From: Ruminococcus sp. FMBCY1
GTDB lineage: Bacteria > Bacillota > Clostridia > Oscillospirales > Acutalibacteraceae
Assembly (NCBI RefSeq): GCF_023921805.1
Contig: NZ_CP074197.1
Location: 496,001 to 560,000, forward strand
Direction: 5' to 3'
DNA: 64,000 nucleotides
Below are positions 8,843 to 16,351 of this stretch, in pieces. Within the stretch, counting starts at the first letter, position 1, and every line of letters begins with the position of its first letter. A program made the translations under genes and the position numbers. Under the pieces are notes generated by a model. That model worked only from the letters and a program-made list of their open reading frames with translations. It was not told the origin of the DNA and made no database searches.

Positions 8843-8887
8843 AATCTCCCGATATTGCATTAATCTTGCGTATCGGGAGATTTTTTT
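8843..8887 (+). terminator. Rho-independent terminator
   Basis: AATCTCCCGATA pairs with TATCGGGAGATT around a 16-base loop, followed by T7. Confidence 0.88.
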
Positions 8888-8999
8888 GTCTAAACAGTTA
8901 GTTAAACCGTAATTCTAAAATTCTCAAAAATATTTTCAGAAAAATTATTGCAATTAGTGCAACTTTTACCTTTTTTGAAATGTAATTGAGGTGATAATT

Positions 9000-9359
9000 T
9001 TGAAAAACATTAAAAACTTTTTTACATTACCAAACGAGGTTTTCTGCCTTATGCTCACTTCGTCTGAGCTTGCCGTTCTAAGCTATCTTGTGCGTTGCAG
9101 TGACGATACGGGAATGTGTTTTCCGTCGGTACACACCATTGCAACCGCCTGCGCAATGTCAGACAATACAGTACGCAAGTGTGTGCGAAAACTTGAGGAC
9201 AGAGAGATTATCTCAAAGTCCGGCGGCTTTCGTGCGAGCAAATTCGGCAAGGAGCAGAACACTTCTTTTATATATGAACTCAACCCGAGTTTTTACAACG
9301 AAGGTTTTGCAAGAGCAAATCTTGTGGATTATTTTACAAAGAGAAACGCTCAACCTTAA
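9000..9359 (+). CDS. Winged-helix DNA-binding protein (HTH_36-like)
   Basis: About 119 residues. The core resembles the N-terminal helix-turn-helix domain of phage and plasmid replication initiators. It has LTSSELAVLSYLVRCSD, then CFPSVHTIATACAMSDNTVRKCVRKLEDREII as the HTH with recognition helix, and a wing (SKSGGFR). TTG 9000 is chosen because GAGGTG (8988-8993) then sits six bases away. No replication C-terminal domain is present, so it is more likely a stand-alone regulator or a relic of an integrated element. It has no obvious operon partner. Confidence 0.65.
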   Translation: MKNIKNFFTLPNEVFCLMLTSSELAVLSYLVRCSDDTGMCFPSVHTIATACAMSDNTVRKCVRKLEDREIISKSGGFRASKFGKEQNTSFIYELNPSFYNEGFARANLVDYFTKRNAQP

Positions 9360-9590
9360 AAAATCAATGCAGTAGGGTGCTTAAAATTTTGAGGATAACC
9401 GCTTTATTTTTTGCACCTGCCTGCTTCATAATCTGAACCCTAATAAAACTAAATAAAGAAAACTTATTAAAAAATACTAACTGAACATTCGCAGTCGGTC
9501 GCCGATTGTGAGTGCTTTTTGTATTTTCTCCGTTTAAGTATTTTACTGCAATATAACAGTGAATTTTATATGCTGAAAAGCATTATTTTT
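9360..9590. other. Intergenic stretch without a gene
   Basis: AT-rich and stop-rich in all frames. I see no hairpin with a T-run and no known RNA here. It is followed by a dispersed repeat and then by rnpB on the other strand. Confidence 0.5.
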
Positions 9591-9676
9591 AAAAAAATTG
9601 AGTAAACTTTTTTGGAGGATAATTTAGCGTTAGCTAAATTTCAATGCCCGACCGACACTCCGCTAAACCATAATTT
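9591..9676. repeat. Long dispersed intergenic repeat, copy 1
   Basis: About 86 bases nearly identical to 23383-23474. It starts AAAAATTGAGTAAACTTTTTT and contains the stem-loop AATTTAGC-GTTA-GCTAAATT. It ends with CCCGACCGACACTCCGC and TAAACCATAATTT. Copy 2 has a short extra CTTTTGG-type insertion and one G/C change. Confidence 0.85.
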
Positions 9677-9711
9677 ACTAATGCTGACATTCAGAACAGA
9701 ACGCAAAAAGC

Positions 9712-9742
9712 AAAAAAATAAAAACCACTGCAAAAATGCAGT
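9712..9742 (-). terminator. Terminator of rnpB
   Basis: Read on the minus strand: ACTGCA-TTTT-TGCAGT followed by GG and a T-rich tail (TTTTTATTTTTTTG), starting 15 bases past the predicted rnpB 3' end. Confidence 0.75.
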
Positions 9743-9756
9743 AGTCTTTAAAAAAT

Positions 9757-10101
9757 ATGACTGTATCTGTAAGCCGGGTTCTGTCGTGAACAGCTATCTA
9801 TCTTGGCAGCCCGTTGCCGGAACTGCTCAATGCCACCTCCTAAGGACACGCCGAGCAAGCGTATAATGTCCTACCACGGTGTTGCTTCAAATAGGGTTTA
9901 CACGGCAGATAACTCTCGCTATCTCCGGTGAGCTCTTACCTCACCTTTCCATCCTTACCACAAAAGTGGCGGTAATTTTCTGTTGCACTATCCCTGGAGT
10001 CGCCTCCGGCGGCCGTTAGCCGTTATTTTTGCTCTATGAAGCCCGGACTTTCCTCGCAAAACGCCTTTCGGCAATTTCCCGCAGCTGTTCAATACACTCA
10101 T
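9757..10101 (-). ncRNA. rnpB: RNase P RNA
   Basis: Catalytic RNA that removes tRNA 5' leaders, encoded on the minus strand. The universally conserved 5' block GAGGAAAGTCCGGGC and 3' block ACAGAACCCGGCTTAC are both present, at the right separation for a bacterial RNA of about 345 nt. The ends were placed by P1 pairing: the 5' strand (complement of 10092-10101) pairs with the 3' strand (complement of 9757-9766) with one mismatch. A canonical promoter lies just upstream and a terminator just downstream. Confidence 0.95.
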
Positions 10102-10108
10102 ATCTATA

Positions 10109-10137
10109 ATACTATATGATTTTTTGCAAAATGTCAA
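10109..10137 (-). promoter_or_regulatory. Promoter of rnpB
   Basis: On the minus strand: TTGACA (10132-10137), a 17-base spacer and TAGTAT (10109-10114), seven to eight bases before the RNA 5' end. Confidence 0.8.
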
Positions 10138-10158
10138 CTTAAATTTTCATAAAATAGC

Positions 10159-10187
10159 TTGATATATCCGATTTTTCAGTTTATAAT
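10159..10187 (+). promoter_or_regulatory. Promoter of the malic enzyme gene
   Basis: TTGATA (10159-10164), a 17-base spacer and TATAAT (10182-10187), 32 bases before the ATG. It is divergent from the rnpB promoter. Confidence 0.75.
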
Positions 10188-10219
10188 AAATAAAGATTTG
10201 TAACAAAGGAGAGTTTATA

Positions 10220-11392
10220 ATGGACATAAGACAGAAATCACTCGAAAAGCATTACGAATGGAACGGTAAAATCGAGGTAGTATCAAGAGTTCCTATTTCT
10301 AATGCCGAGGATTTATCTCTTGCATATACACCGGGTGTTGCCGAGCCTTGCCTTGAAATTCAGAAAGATTACGACAAGTCTTTTGAGCTTACAAGAAGAA
10401 ACAATCTTGTTGCAGTAGTAACAGACGGTACAGCGGTTCTCGGTCTTGGCGACATCGGCCCCGAGGCAGGTATGCCTGTTATGGAGGGCAAATGCGCTCT
10501 CTTTAAAGAGTTCGGCGATGTTGACGCATTTCCTATCTGCGTAAGAAGTAAAGATGTTGACGAAATCGTAAATGCAATTTACCTTATCAGCGGTTCATTC
10601 GGCGGTATTAACCTTGAGGATATTGCCGCTCCCCGTTGCTTTGAAATTGAGAAAAAACTTAAGGAAAAGTGCGATATTCCGATTTTCCACGATGACCAGC
10701 ACGGTACAGCCGTAATCGTTGCCGCAGGACTTATCAATTCTTTAAAGCTTGTAGGCAAAAAGTTTGAGGACATAAAGGTTGTTATGAACGGCGCAGGCGC
10801 AGCAGGCATTGCCATTGCCAAGCACCTCCTCAATATGGGTGTTAAGAACATTACTCTTTGCGACAGTAAGGGTATCATCTGCAAGGGTGACGAAAGACTT
10901 AATGCCGTTAAGCGTGAAATGGCAGAGATTACAAACCTTGAGCATATGACAGGCACACTCGCAGACGCTATGAAGGGCGCAGATGTATTTCTCGGTATTT
11001 CAGCCGCAGGCTGTGTAAGCGAAGAAATGGTTGCTTCTATGGCAAAAGACCCAATCCTCTTTGCTATGGCTAATCCTACTCCTGAAATTATGCCTGACCT
11101 TGCCAAGAAAGCAGGCGCTGCCGTTGTAGGTACAGGCAGAAGTGACTTCCCGAACCAGATTAACAATGTTCTCGCTTTCCCGGGCATTTTCAGAGGTGCT
11201 CTTGATTGCCGTGCAAGCGACATCAACGAAGAGATGAAAGTTGCCGCTTCATTTGCAATCGCTTCACTCGTAAGCGAAAGTGAGCTTAATGCCGACTACA
11301 TTCTTCCCGAGGCTTTCGATAAGAGAATCGGTAAGACTGTTGCCGAGGCTGTTAAAAAAGCCGCTATCGAAACAGGCGTTGCAAGAATTTGA
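10220..11392 (+). CDS. NAD(P)-dependent malic enzyme (oxaloacetate-decarboxylating)
   Basis: A 390-residue enzyme that converts malate to pyruvate and CO2 with NAD(P)+ reduction, linking C4 acids to pyruvate. The N-terminal malic domain has the catalytic Tyr in LAYTPGVAEPC (near residue 36), VTDGTAVLGLGDIGP and the metal-binding IPIFHDDQHGTA. The C-terminal NAD domain has the glycine loop GAGAAGIAIA (near residue 192) and FAMANPTPEI. The size fits the short bacterial class without a phosphotransacetylase domain. It is monocistronic. Cofactor preference is not determined. Confidence 0.95.
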   Translation: MDIRQKSLEKHYEWNGKIEVVSRVPISNAEDLSLAYTPGVAEPCLEIQKDYDKSFELTRRNNLVAVVTDGTAVLGLGDIGPEAGMPVMEGKCALFKEFGDVDAFPICVRSKDVDEIVNAIYLISGSFGGINLEDIAAPRCFEIEKKLKEKCDIPIFHDDQHGTAVIVAAGLINSLKLVGKKFEDIKVVMNGAGAAGIAIAKHLLNMGVKNITLCDSKGIICKGDERLNAVKREMAEITNLEHMTGTLADAMKGADVFLGISAAGCVSEEMVASMAKDPILFAMANPTPEIMPDLAKKAGAAVVGTGRSDFPNQINNVLAFPGIFRGALDCRASDINEEMKVAASFAIASLVSESELNADYILPEAFDKRIGKTVAEAVKKAAIETGVARI

Positions 11393-11408
11393 TAAATGTA
11401 TAAATTTA

Positions 11409-11436
11409 CGGGGCTGTCGAAAGGCAGTCCCTTTTG
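11409..11436 (+). terminator. Probable terminator
   Basis: An imperfect GGGCTGTC-GAAA-GGCAGTCCC hairpin followed by TTTTGT, 17 bases after malic enzyme. Confidence 0.65.
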
Positions 11437-11439
11437 TAT

Positions 11440-11468
11440 TTGAATTTTTTGTAATTATATAGTATAAT
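11440..11468 (+). promoter_or_regulatory. Promoter of the cyclase-phosphatase-queH operon
   Basis: TTGAAT (11440-11445), a 17-base spacer and TATAAT (11463-11468). The first start codon follows closely. Confidence 0.7.
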
Positions 11469-11500
11469 AGATGTATTAAGACAAAAAGTTGGTGCATAGC

Positions 11501-12091
11501 TTGATAATTCACGATATTTCAAGGGATATTCTCACAAGCAAGGTCTACGAGGGCGACCCGCAGACCGAGGTAAACAGAATAAAAAGTATTGAAAACGGCG
11601 ATGATTACAATCTTTCTGCCATTAGTATGAGCACCCACACAGGCACTCATATTGACGCTCCTCTGCATTTTTCGAGCGACGGCAGTTCTATATCCAAAAT
11701 GCGCCTTAATACCTTTACGGGCAAATGTACGGTAGTTACCGTCAACGGTATTCTTACGGGCGAAGATATGGACAAAATTCTTGCGCACAGCCGTAAGAAA
11801 CTGCTTTTGCACGGCAACTGCAAGGCTTTTGTGTCTGCTTTTGCCGCCAGAGTGCTCGCTGACAGCGATGTGGTTATGATTGGCACGGACGCACAGTCAA
11901 TCGCACCCGAATATGACGAGAACGAAACGCACAAAATCCTTGCCGAGGCAGGCATTGCGATTTTGGAAAACCTTGATTTATCGGATATAGCAGACGGCGA
12001 CTATGAGCTTTTTGCATTTCCTATTAAGCTTGGCGGTCTGGAGGCGGCACCTTGCCGTGCAATTTTGTTTGAACAGGAAAGAGGTCTTTGA
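11501..12091 (+). CDS. Cyclase family protein (kynurenine formamidase-like hydrolase)
   Basis: About 197 residues of the metal-dependent cyclase/arylformamidase family. The signature is STHTGTHIDAPLHF, whose His and Asp residues bind the divalent metal; a later GTDAQSIAP and the C-terminal KLGGLEAAPCRAILF are typical of the fold. The physiological substrate is unknown, since many members hydrolyse N-formylkynurenine or act on other amides or lactones. The start is uncertain: TTG 11489, GTG 11492 and TTG 11501 are in frame without a strong ribosome site. I prefer 11501 because IIHDISR then begins the protein as in homologs. It abuts the phosphatase gene. Confidence 0.75.
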   Translation: MIIHDISRDILTSKVYEGDPQTEVNRIKSIENGDDYNLSAISMSTHTGTHIDAPLHFSSDGSSISKMRLNTFTGKCTVVTVNGILTGEDMDKILAHSRKKLLLHGNCKAFVSAFAARVLADSDVVMIGTDAQSIAPEYDENETHKILAEAGIAILENLDLSDIADGDYELFAFPIKLGGLEAAPCRAILFEQERGL

Positions 12092-12092
12092 T

Positions 12093-12752
12093 ATGGTAAA
12101 AATGGTAGTATTTGATTTGGACGGCACACTTGTAAATTCTCTTGTTGACCTTGGTATTGCCACCAATGAGGGACTTAAACAGGCAGGCTTGCCTGTACAT
12201 CCTATGGAGAATTACAATCATTTTGTAGGCAACGGCAGAGAAATGCTTGTAAAGCGTGCAATGGGCGAGAAAAGCGAAGATAAGGCACTTTTTGATACGG
12301 TTATGAACGGATTTAACACTTACTACGGCGCTCACAGCAACGACCATACAGCCGAGTACAAGGGCTGTACCGAACTTTTGGAGCAGCTCGACAAAAACGG
12401 CATTATGACGGCCGTACTTTCAAACAAACCCGATGAATTTGTAGGCGCTATCCTTGCAAAAGTATTCCCGAACCATAAGTTTACCGAGGCTTGGGGCAAC
12501 AAAAAGGAATATAAGTGCAAACCCGACGGCGAGGCTTTAAACGCAATTTTGAGCAAGCACAATGTAAAGCAAAGCGAGTGTATTTATATCGGCGACAGCG
12601 ATGTTGATGTGTTCACCGCAAAGAATGCAGGCGTAAGTATGCTTGGCGTTGAATGGGGATTCAGAGGCAGGAAAGAGCTTACGGAGGCAGGCGCTCCGCA
12701 GGTTGCCGCAACCGCCGACGAACTTTTGAATATGATTTTGGCACAGAAATAA
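12093..12752 (+). CDS. HAD-family phosphatase, phosphoglycolate phosphatase-like
   Basis: A 219-residue haloacid dehalogenase-type phosphatase. Motif I is VFDLDGTLVNS (residues 5-15), with Asp7 the nucleophile and Asp9 the acid/base. Motif II is AVLSNKP. Motif III/IV is the Lys in KCKPDGE and YIGDSDVDVFTAKNAG. The alpha-helical cap between motifs I and II matches Gph-like enzymes. The true substrate may be phosphoglycolate or another small phosphate ester. It begins one base after the cyclase stop and is followed by queH nine bases on, so the three genes form one operon. Confidence 0.85.
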   Translation: MVKMVVFDLDGTLVNSLVDLGIATNEGLKQAGLPVHPMENYNHFVGNGREMLVKRAMGEKSEDKALFDTVMNGFNTYYGAHSNDHTAEYKGCTELLEQLDKNGIMTAVLSNKPDEFVGAILAKVFPNHKFTEAWGNKKEYKCKPDGEALNAILSKHNVKQSECIYIGDSDVDVFTAKNAGVSMLGVEWGFRGRKELTEAGAPQVAATADELLNMILAQK

Positions 12753-12761
12753 GGACGAACG

Positions 12762-13388
12762 ATGAACAAGGTAAATTATCAGAAAATTCTTGACGGAATA
12801 ATCTCAAATCTTCAAAAGACAAATACTGTTCCGACACTGCTTTTGCATGTCTGTTGTGCGCCTTGTTCAAGCTATTGTCTTGAGTATTTGTCGCAGTATT
12901 TTAAAATCACGGTTTTCTTTTATAATCCCAATATTTCTGAAAAGGCTGAATATCAGCACAGATTAAACGAAGAAAAACGCTTTATTTCCGAAATGAATTT
13001 TAAGTACCCCGTAAATATTATTGAGGGCGAATATTCTCCTTTAGAATATTTTTCTGCCGTAAAAGGTCTTGAAAACGAACCCGAGGGAGGGGAAAGGTGT
13101 AAAAAATGCTTTGAACTGCGCCTTGAAAAGACCGCCCGCATTGCCCGGGAAATGAATTTCGATTACTTTACAACCACTTTGACGATAAGTCCGTTGAAAA
13201 ACGCACCGTTACTGAATCAAATAGGTGAGCGTTTTGCTGATGTTTACGATGTAAAGTGGTTAAACAGTGATTTTAAGAAAAAAGAGGGTTACAAACGCTC
13301 AATCGTACTTTCTGCCGAGCATAATTTGTACAGACAGAATTACTGCGGCTGTGTTTTTTCAAAGCGTGAGGCGGCGGAAAAAGAATAA
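12762..13388 (+). CDS. queH: Epoxyqueuosine reductase QueH
   Basis: A 208-residue enzyme for the last step of queuosine biosynthesis, reducing epoxyqueuosine in tRNA. It has the QueH cysteine pattern: VCCAPCSSY near residue 30, CKKCFELRLEKTA near residue 112, and a C-terminal YCGCVFS. These ligate an iron-sulfur cluster and metal. The central FYNPNISEKAEYQHR and TTTLTISPLKN are typical of the family. It is the last gene of the cyclase-phosphatase operon, and a functional link between the three is not obvious. Confidence 0.93.
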   Translation: MNKVNYQKILDGIISNLQKTNTVPTLLLHVCCAPCSSYCLEYLSQYFKITVFFYNPNISEKAEYQHRLNEEKRFISEMNFKYPVNIIEGEYSPLEYFSAVKGLENEPEGGERCKKCFELRLEKTARIAREMNFDYFTTTLTISPLKNAPLLNQIGERFADVYDVKWLNSDFKKKEGYKRSIVLSAEHNLYRQNYCGCVFSKREAAEKE

Positions 13389-13432
13389 ATTTACAGAATT
13401 TTGAAAAAGTTTGAAAAAAATTCAAAAAAATC

Positions 13433-13461
13433 TTGACAAACGGCTGAAAAAATGGTATAAA
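13433..13461 (+). promoter_or_regulatory. Promoter of the first tRNA-Ser
   Basis: A perfect TTGACA (13433-13438), a 17-base spacer and TATAAA (13456-13461), 31 bases before the tRNA. Confidence 0.8.
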
Positions 13462-13492
13462 ATATATCGTTGCGTAAGATAATCGGCAATAC

Positions 13493-13581
13493 GGAGAGAT
13501 GTCCGAGTGGTTTAAGGAGCTAGTCTTGAAAACTAGTGATCCCGCAAGGGACCAAGGGTTCGAATCCCTTTCTCTCCGCCA
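13493..13581 (+). tRNA. tRNA-Ser (anticodon UGA), copy 1
   Basis: An 89-base class II tRNA. The acceptor GGAGAGA pairs with TCTCTCC, the anticodon loop is CTTGAAA (anticodon TGA), and there is a long variable arm (GATCCCGCAAGGGACC). The T-arm contains GGGTTCGAATCCC, and CCA is encoded. Its sequence is identical to the copy at 13715. Confidence 0.97.
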
Positions 13582-13653
13582 CTTGATTGCCGATTTTCTT
13601 ATCGCTTTATATATACGGTTTAAAATATTTTATATAAAAATTTATTTTAACTG

Positions 13654-13682
13654 TTGACAAATATATCACAAAGTGATATAAT
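13654..13682 (+). promoter_or_regulatory. Promoter of the second tRNA-Ser, with an overlapping dyad
   Basis: TTGACA (13654-13659), a 17-base spacer and TATAAT (13677-13682). The spacer and -10 contain the perfect dyad TATCAC-AAA-GTGATA, which the first tRNA promoter lacks. Confidence 0.75.
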
Positions 13683-13714
13683 AAATATCGTTGAGTTGTG
13701 ATAACATTCAATAC

Positions 13715-13803
13715 GGAGAGATGTCCGAGTGGTTTAAGGAGCTAGTCTTGAAAACTAGTGATCCCGCAAGGGACCAAGGGTTCGAATCCCTTTCTCTCCG
13801 CCA
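13715..13803 (+). tRNA. tRNA-Ser (anticodon UGA), copy 2
   Basis: An identical 89-base duplicate of the tRNA at 13493, including the encoded CCA, but with its own promoter. The flanking sequences are unrelated except for the short ATACGGAGAG junction. Confidence 0.97.
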
Positions 13804-13835
13804 TTTATTCAATATTTTTTGTAGTTTAACTACAC

Positions 13836-13925
13836 GGAGGATTACTCAAGTGGTTAAGAGGCTCCCCTGCTAAGGGAGTAGGTCGCTAACGCGGCGCGAG
13901 GGTTCAAATCCCTTGTCCTCCGCCA
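13836..13925 (+). tRNA. tRNA-Ser (anticodon GCU)
   Basis: A 90-base class II tRNA. The acceptor GGAGGAT pairs with GTCCTCC, and the anticodon stem-loop CTCCC-CTGCTAA-GGGAG gives anticodon GCT. There is a long variable arm and an encoded CCA. It is 32 bases after copy 2 and probably co-transcribed with it. Confidence 0.96.
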
Positions 13926-13966
13926 AAGGATAGTCTGAGGTTTTATACTTCAGACTATCCTTTTTA
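13926..13966 (+). terminator. Terminator of the tRNA-Ser cluster
   Basis: A 13-base stem AAGGATAGTCTGA / TCAGACTATCCTT followed by T5, directly after the encoded CCA. Confidence 0.92.
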
Positions 13967-14301
13967 TTAACTAACAAAAGTTTTTTGGCGTTCAGTAAAA
14001 ACTTTCCTCGACAATGAACAGGTGTAGGTATTTAACGCTTTCATACTCTACAGTCTATGTCACACTATCTCCCAACAGGGTGATTGTTTTATGCGAACTT
14101 TCACAAGTTGGCTCGAATAGAGTCTTTTTATCTCTATTCCTTCACACTTTTGTCAGGCTCACATTATTTTGTATTGTATCGCACTTTTAGACTTTATGTA
14201 GAAAAGTCGGGTTTTAATTATTATCATAGTATTAAAGGCTGTTACAAAATTTGTAGCAGCCTTTTCTTAGTTGAATTTTTGATTTTAAGTTGTAATTTTT
14301 G
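13967..14301. other. Gene-free stretch with two hairpins
   Basis: No convincing coding frame. Two strong hairpins stand out: GAATAGAG/CTCTATTC at 14115-14139, and AAAGGCTGTTACAAA/TTTGTAGCAGCCTTT followed by TTTTC at 14234-14265. The second resembles a terminator, and a decayed relative lies at 19280-19312 on the other side of the island. From 14268 the sequence duplicates 17877 onward. Confidence 0.5.
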
Positions 14302-14352
14302 CTAATTAATTGGAATTTGCTTTAAACAATATTTCTTATACCAACTATTATC
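14302..14352 (-). pseudogene. Remnant C-terminus of a second copy of the 355-residue protein gene
   Basis: On the minus strand this encodes DNSWYKKYCLKQIPIN and a stop. The intact gene at 17910-18977 ends DNARYKGYSLKQIPIN with the same stop context. The homology continues without a gap into the downstream non-coding DNA (14268-14301 against 17877-17909). Only the last 16 codons remain, so a duplicated unit was mostly deleted. Confidence 0.8.
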
Positions 14353-14380
14353 CGCTGATATTAATCTACTGTTCTATGAC

Positions 14381-14926
14381 TTATAGCAAAGCCATAGAGC
14401 TTCCAAAACTTGCAAATGAAAATAGGAAATAATACGGTGCAGTTGTAATAGTTAAAATAAAAACCGAATAGAATTTTTTTGGCTTGCTTAATTCGGATTT
14501 TCTGAACACGAAAAAGTAATACATAATACAGCTTGCTATGAGAGAAACCGCAATCAAGGCAAGAATAATGTAAAAGCTCTCAGCAAATGCTTGATTGTTA
14601 ACGCCCAAGTATGAATATTGAGGATAAATGGCATAGATGAACAGACAGAAGTAATACTGCAGAAATGTTATACCATCAATTTGAATTACAGAGATATTTG
14701 TAGTATTGCTTAAAATTATTAAAACTAAAGAAACAATGCCAATCGCTGCTAAGTCAGCCACAATGCCAAATATATAGGTATCTCTCTTCATCTGAGAAGT
14801 TATGTATTCATCGCCAAACTTAACCGAAAGGAGGTATGTAACATAGCCGGAAATTATAAGCTTGCCTAAAAATATTAATCCAAAGAAAAATAAAAATACT
14901 GTTACTACCATAAATGTAATATTCAT
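14381..14926 (-). CDS. Hydrophobic paralog 1, candidate immunity protein
   Basis: A 181-residue membrane protein with about five hydrophobic segments and no recognised family. It shares layout and motifs with three other genes in this island. An early KFGDE...MKRDTYIFGIVADLAAIG segment is followed by FFVFRKSELSKPKKFYSV and the C-terminal TITTAPYYFLFSF. It starts at ATG behind AGGTGA, directly downstream of toxin-tip remnant A. The strict tip-then-hydrophobic-gene order, repeated four times, suggests an immunity partner. That function is inferred. Confidence 0.7.
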   Translation of the reverse strand: MNITFMVVTVFLFFFGLIFLGKLIISGYVTYLLSVKFGDEYITSQMKRDTYIFGIVADLAAIGIVSLVLIILSNTTNISVIQIDGITFLQYYFCLFIYAIYPQYSYLGVNNQAFAESFYIILALIAVSLIASCIMYYFFVFRKSELSKPKKFYSVFILTITTAPYYFLFSFASFGSSMALL

Positions 14927-14938
14927 TAAATCACCTAC

Positions 14939-15100
14939 TTAATTTGATTTTAGCTTTTTGTAAACATAATTAGGAATAAATCTATTTTTATTTTCATTAA
15001 GTATATTTCTTCGATGTTCATAGTAGCTATAAAAATTCCCCCTCAATAAAGTTTGCATTGATACTTGTACGCAATTATAATCAAAAAGATTATAAATTAT
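14939..15100 (-). pseudogene. Toxin-tip remnant A
   Basis: A minus-strand frame without a start. It reads YNLFDYNCVQVSMQTLLRGNF, then FIPNYVYKKLKSN and stop. It aligns with the intact tip at 16896-17225 (DLDGYNCVQSSMDILLQGTF ... FHPNKVYNKLINC). Everything upstream of the YNCVQ motif is missing and replaced by a different frame. It ends 12 bases before paralog 1. Confidence 0.75.
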
Positions 15101-15299
15101 CTATAATGTTGGTTATGTTCTCTGGCTTATATTTAATCAGCGTTTTCCAAAGGTTCAACCTTTCATCAATACCATCTTTGGAAGCATAAACCATCATTAG
15201 TGTAAATATATCTTCTTCATCATAATCTTGTTTTCCTCTGCTCTTAGTAAGATAATTATGTTCAACTATTCGTGAAAAACCTCGGTTATCAAATTGTAT
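15090..15299 (-). pseudogene. Truncated soluble protein remnant, possibly a second immunity gene
   Basis: A minus-strand open frame of 69 codons without an early start. It begins IQFDNRGFSRIVEHNY and ends WKTLIKYKPENITNIIDNL and stop. The composition is that of a real alpha-helical soluble protein (Asp/Glu/Lys-rich, MMVYASKDGIDERLNLW). It overlaps the 5' edge of tip remnant A in another frame. It looks like the 3' end of a gene that lost its front half in a recombination event. No family is recognised. Confidence 0.55.
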
Positions 15300-15323
15300 T
15301 TATAAAAAGGATTTTATTATATA

Positions 15324-15833
15324 TCAATTATAAAATAAAGTAGGAGAAATCAGGAAATAGTATGGAGCAGTCATTAACACAAAAATCAGCAAAGTACAGA
15401 TTTTTTGCTTTTTTGTAAGATCCGGGTTTCTGAAAATTGTAAAATAATCAAAAAACAAGCTGATAAGTGCGGATATTGCAATTGTCACCAGAATAAAAAT
15501 AAATGAAATGAAAAATGAATTCTGTTGGGAATAATCAGGCGCATACATAAACGAGAAAAGACTCATACTAAAATACACAACATAATTTTCAAAACCTGAA
15601 AAATAACTCGGCAAATCACTCAAATTCTGAATAAAGCCAATCACAATCATACTAAAAGATGCTATTAGATCAGCAAACACTCCATTGCGGTAAAGTTTTC
15701 TCCTGATTTCTTTATCAATTATTTTTTCTCTAAACAAAGCGTTATCCACGCATTTCGCCAACAGTACCATAAAATATTTTGGCAAAAGCAAAACTATGAG
15801 AAAAACCGGTAATATATATAAAATTATATCCAT
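15324..15833 (-). CDS. Hydrophobic paralog 2, candidate immunity protein
   Basis: A 169-residue membrane protein and the second member of the island's paralog family. The shared signatures are EIRRKLYRNGVFADLIASFSM near residue 45, YFTIFRNPDLTKKQKICTL near residue 130, and the terminal LMTAPYYFLISP. It has about five hydrophobic segments. It follows the decayed toxin tip B and the orphan Rhs core end. Protection against the adjacent tip is inferred from gene order alone. Confidence 0.7.
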   Translation of the reverse strand: MDIILYILPVFLIVLLLPKYFMVLLAKCVDNALFREKIIDKEIRRKLYRNGVFADLIASFSMIVIGFIQNLSDLPSYFSGFENYVVYFSMSLFSFMYAPDYSQQNSFFISFIFILVTIAISALISLFFDYFTIFRNPDLTKKQKICTLLIFVLMTAPYYFLISPTLFYN

Positions 15834-15839
15834 AGTAAA

Positions 15840-16042
15840 ATAACCTTTCGTTATTTAATTTTTTTAATTCACCGAATATATTGTTTGAAATGAATTCTAA
15901 GTTGTATGACTCTATTTTATTTTTATATTTAACATACTGCTTATTAAATTATTAAACGAGCCTTCTAATAAAACTTCTATTGACACTTGAACACAATTAT
16001 AACTATCTAAATCATATCCTCTATTTAATTCGTAATTGATGT
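15840..16042 (-). pseudogene. Toxin tip B, frameshifted off the Rhs core end
   Basis: On the minus strand the frame NYELNRGYDLDSYNCVQVSIEVLLEGSF aligns with the tip at 16896-17225. It is out of frame with the Rhs core gene that runs into it: relative to the other copy, one base is missing just before AATTACGAATTAAATAG. A second shift follows, because KYKNKIESYN (matching KYKDKIKSIYGN) is in another frame, with a stop at 15912-15914. The tip is therefore dead, although its neighbour paralog 2 is intact. Confidence 0.75.
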
Positions 16043-16327
16043 ATCAAATAATCTAACCGCATTACCGAATTGTACCCAATAAGCGTCTGTACCCTCAGGG
16101 TCTCTTTGATTTACAGGATTATTGTTGCAGTATGCAAACATATTTGTTCCAAAGATATTTGATTGAGTGTCACAATACATATCTGCATTTAAAAATCTGC
16201 CTGTAACCGGATCATAGTAACGGCTCTTGAGATAATACAAACCGGTTTCACTGTCATACACATATTCTCGATAACGGAACGGATTTATATTTGCAAGATC
16301 ACAGTCCGAGGTATGTGCTTTAGTCAT
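16025..16327 (-). CDS. Orphan Rhs-repeat-associated core end
   Basis: A 100-residue frame. Residues 17-80 match the Rhs/YD-repeat-associated core that ends polymorphic toxins: FRYREYVYDSETGLYYLKSR, YYDPVTGRFLNADMY and FAYCNNNPVNQRDPEG. After this conserved boundary the toxin tip should follow, but the frame runs out within 20 residues (FDTSITN) because of a one-base deletion. The long N-terminal Rhs shell is absent. This is the layout of an orphan core-tip cassette, which can serve as a donor for tip exchange by recombination at the core. No full Rhs gene lies in this window. Confidence 0.8.
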   Translation of the reverse strand: MTKAHTSDCDLANINPFRYREYVYDSETGLYYLKSRYYDPVTGRFLNADMYCDTQSNIFGTNMFAYCNNNPVNQRDPEGTDAYWVQFGNAVRLFDTSITN

Positions 16328-16351
16328 ATCAGAGTCAATAATTTAAAGTTT

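Noticed and set aside
9612-9866. Plus-strand open frame of 84 codons
   Set aside because: It covers a dispersed repeat, the rnpB terminator and the rnpB 3' end on the opposite strand; the conservation is that of the RNA, not of a protein.
13691-13873. Open frame of 60 codons across the tRNA-Ser genes
   Set aside because: It lies on tRNA sequence and has no ribosome site.
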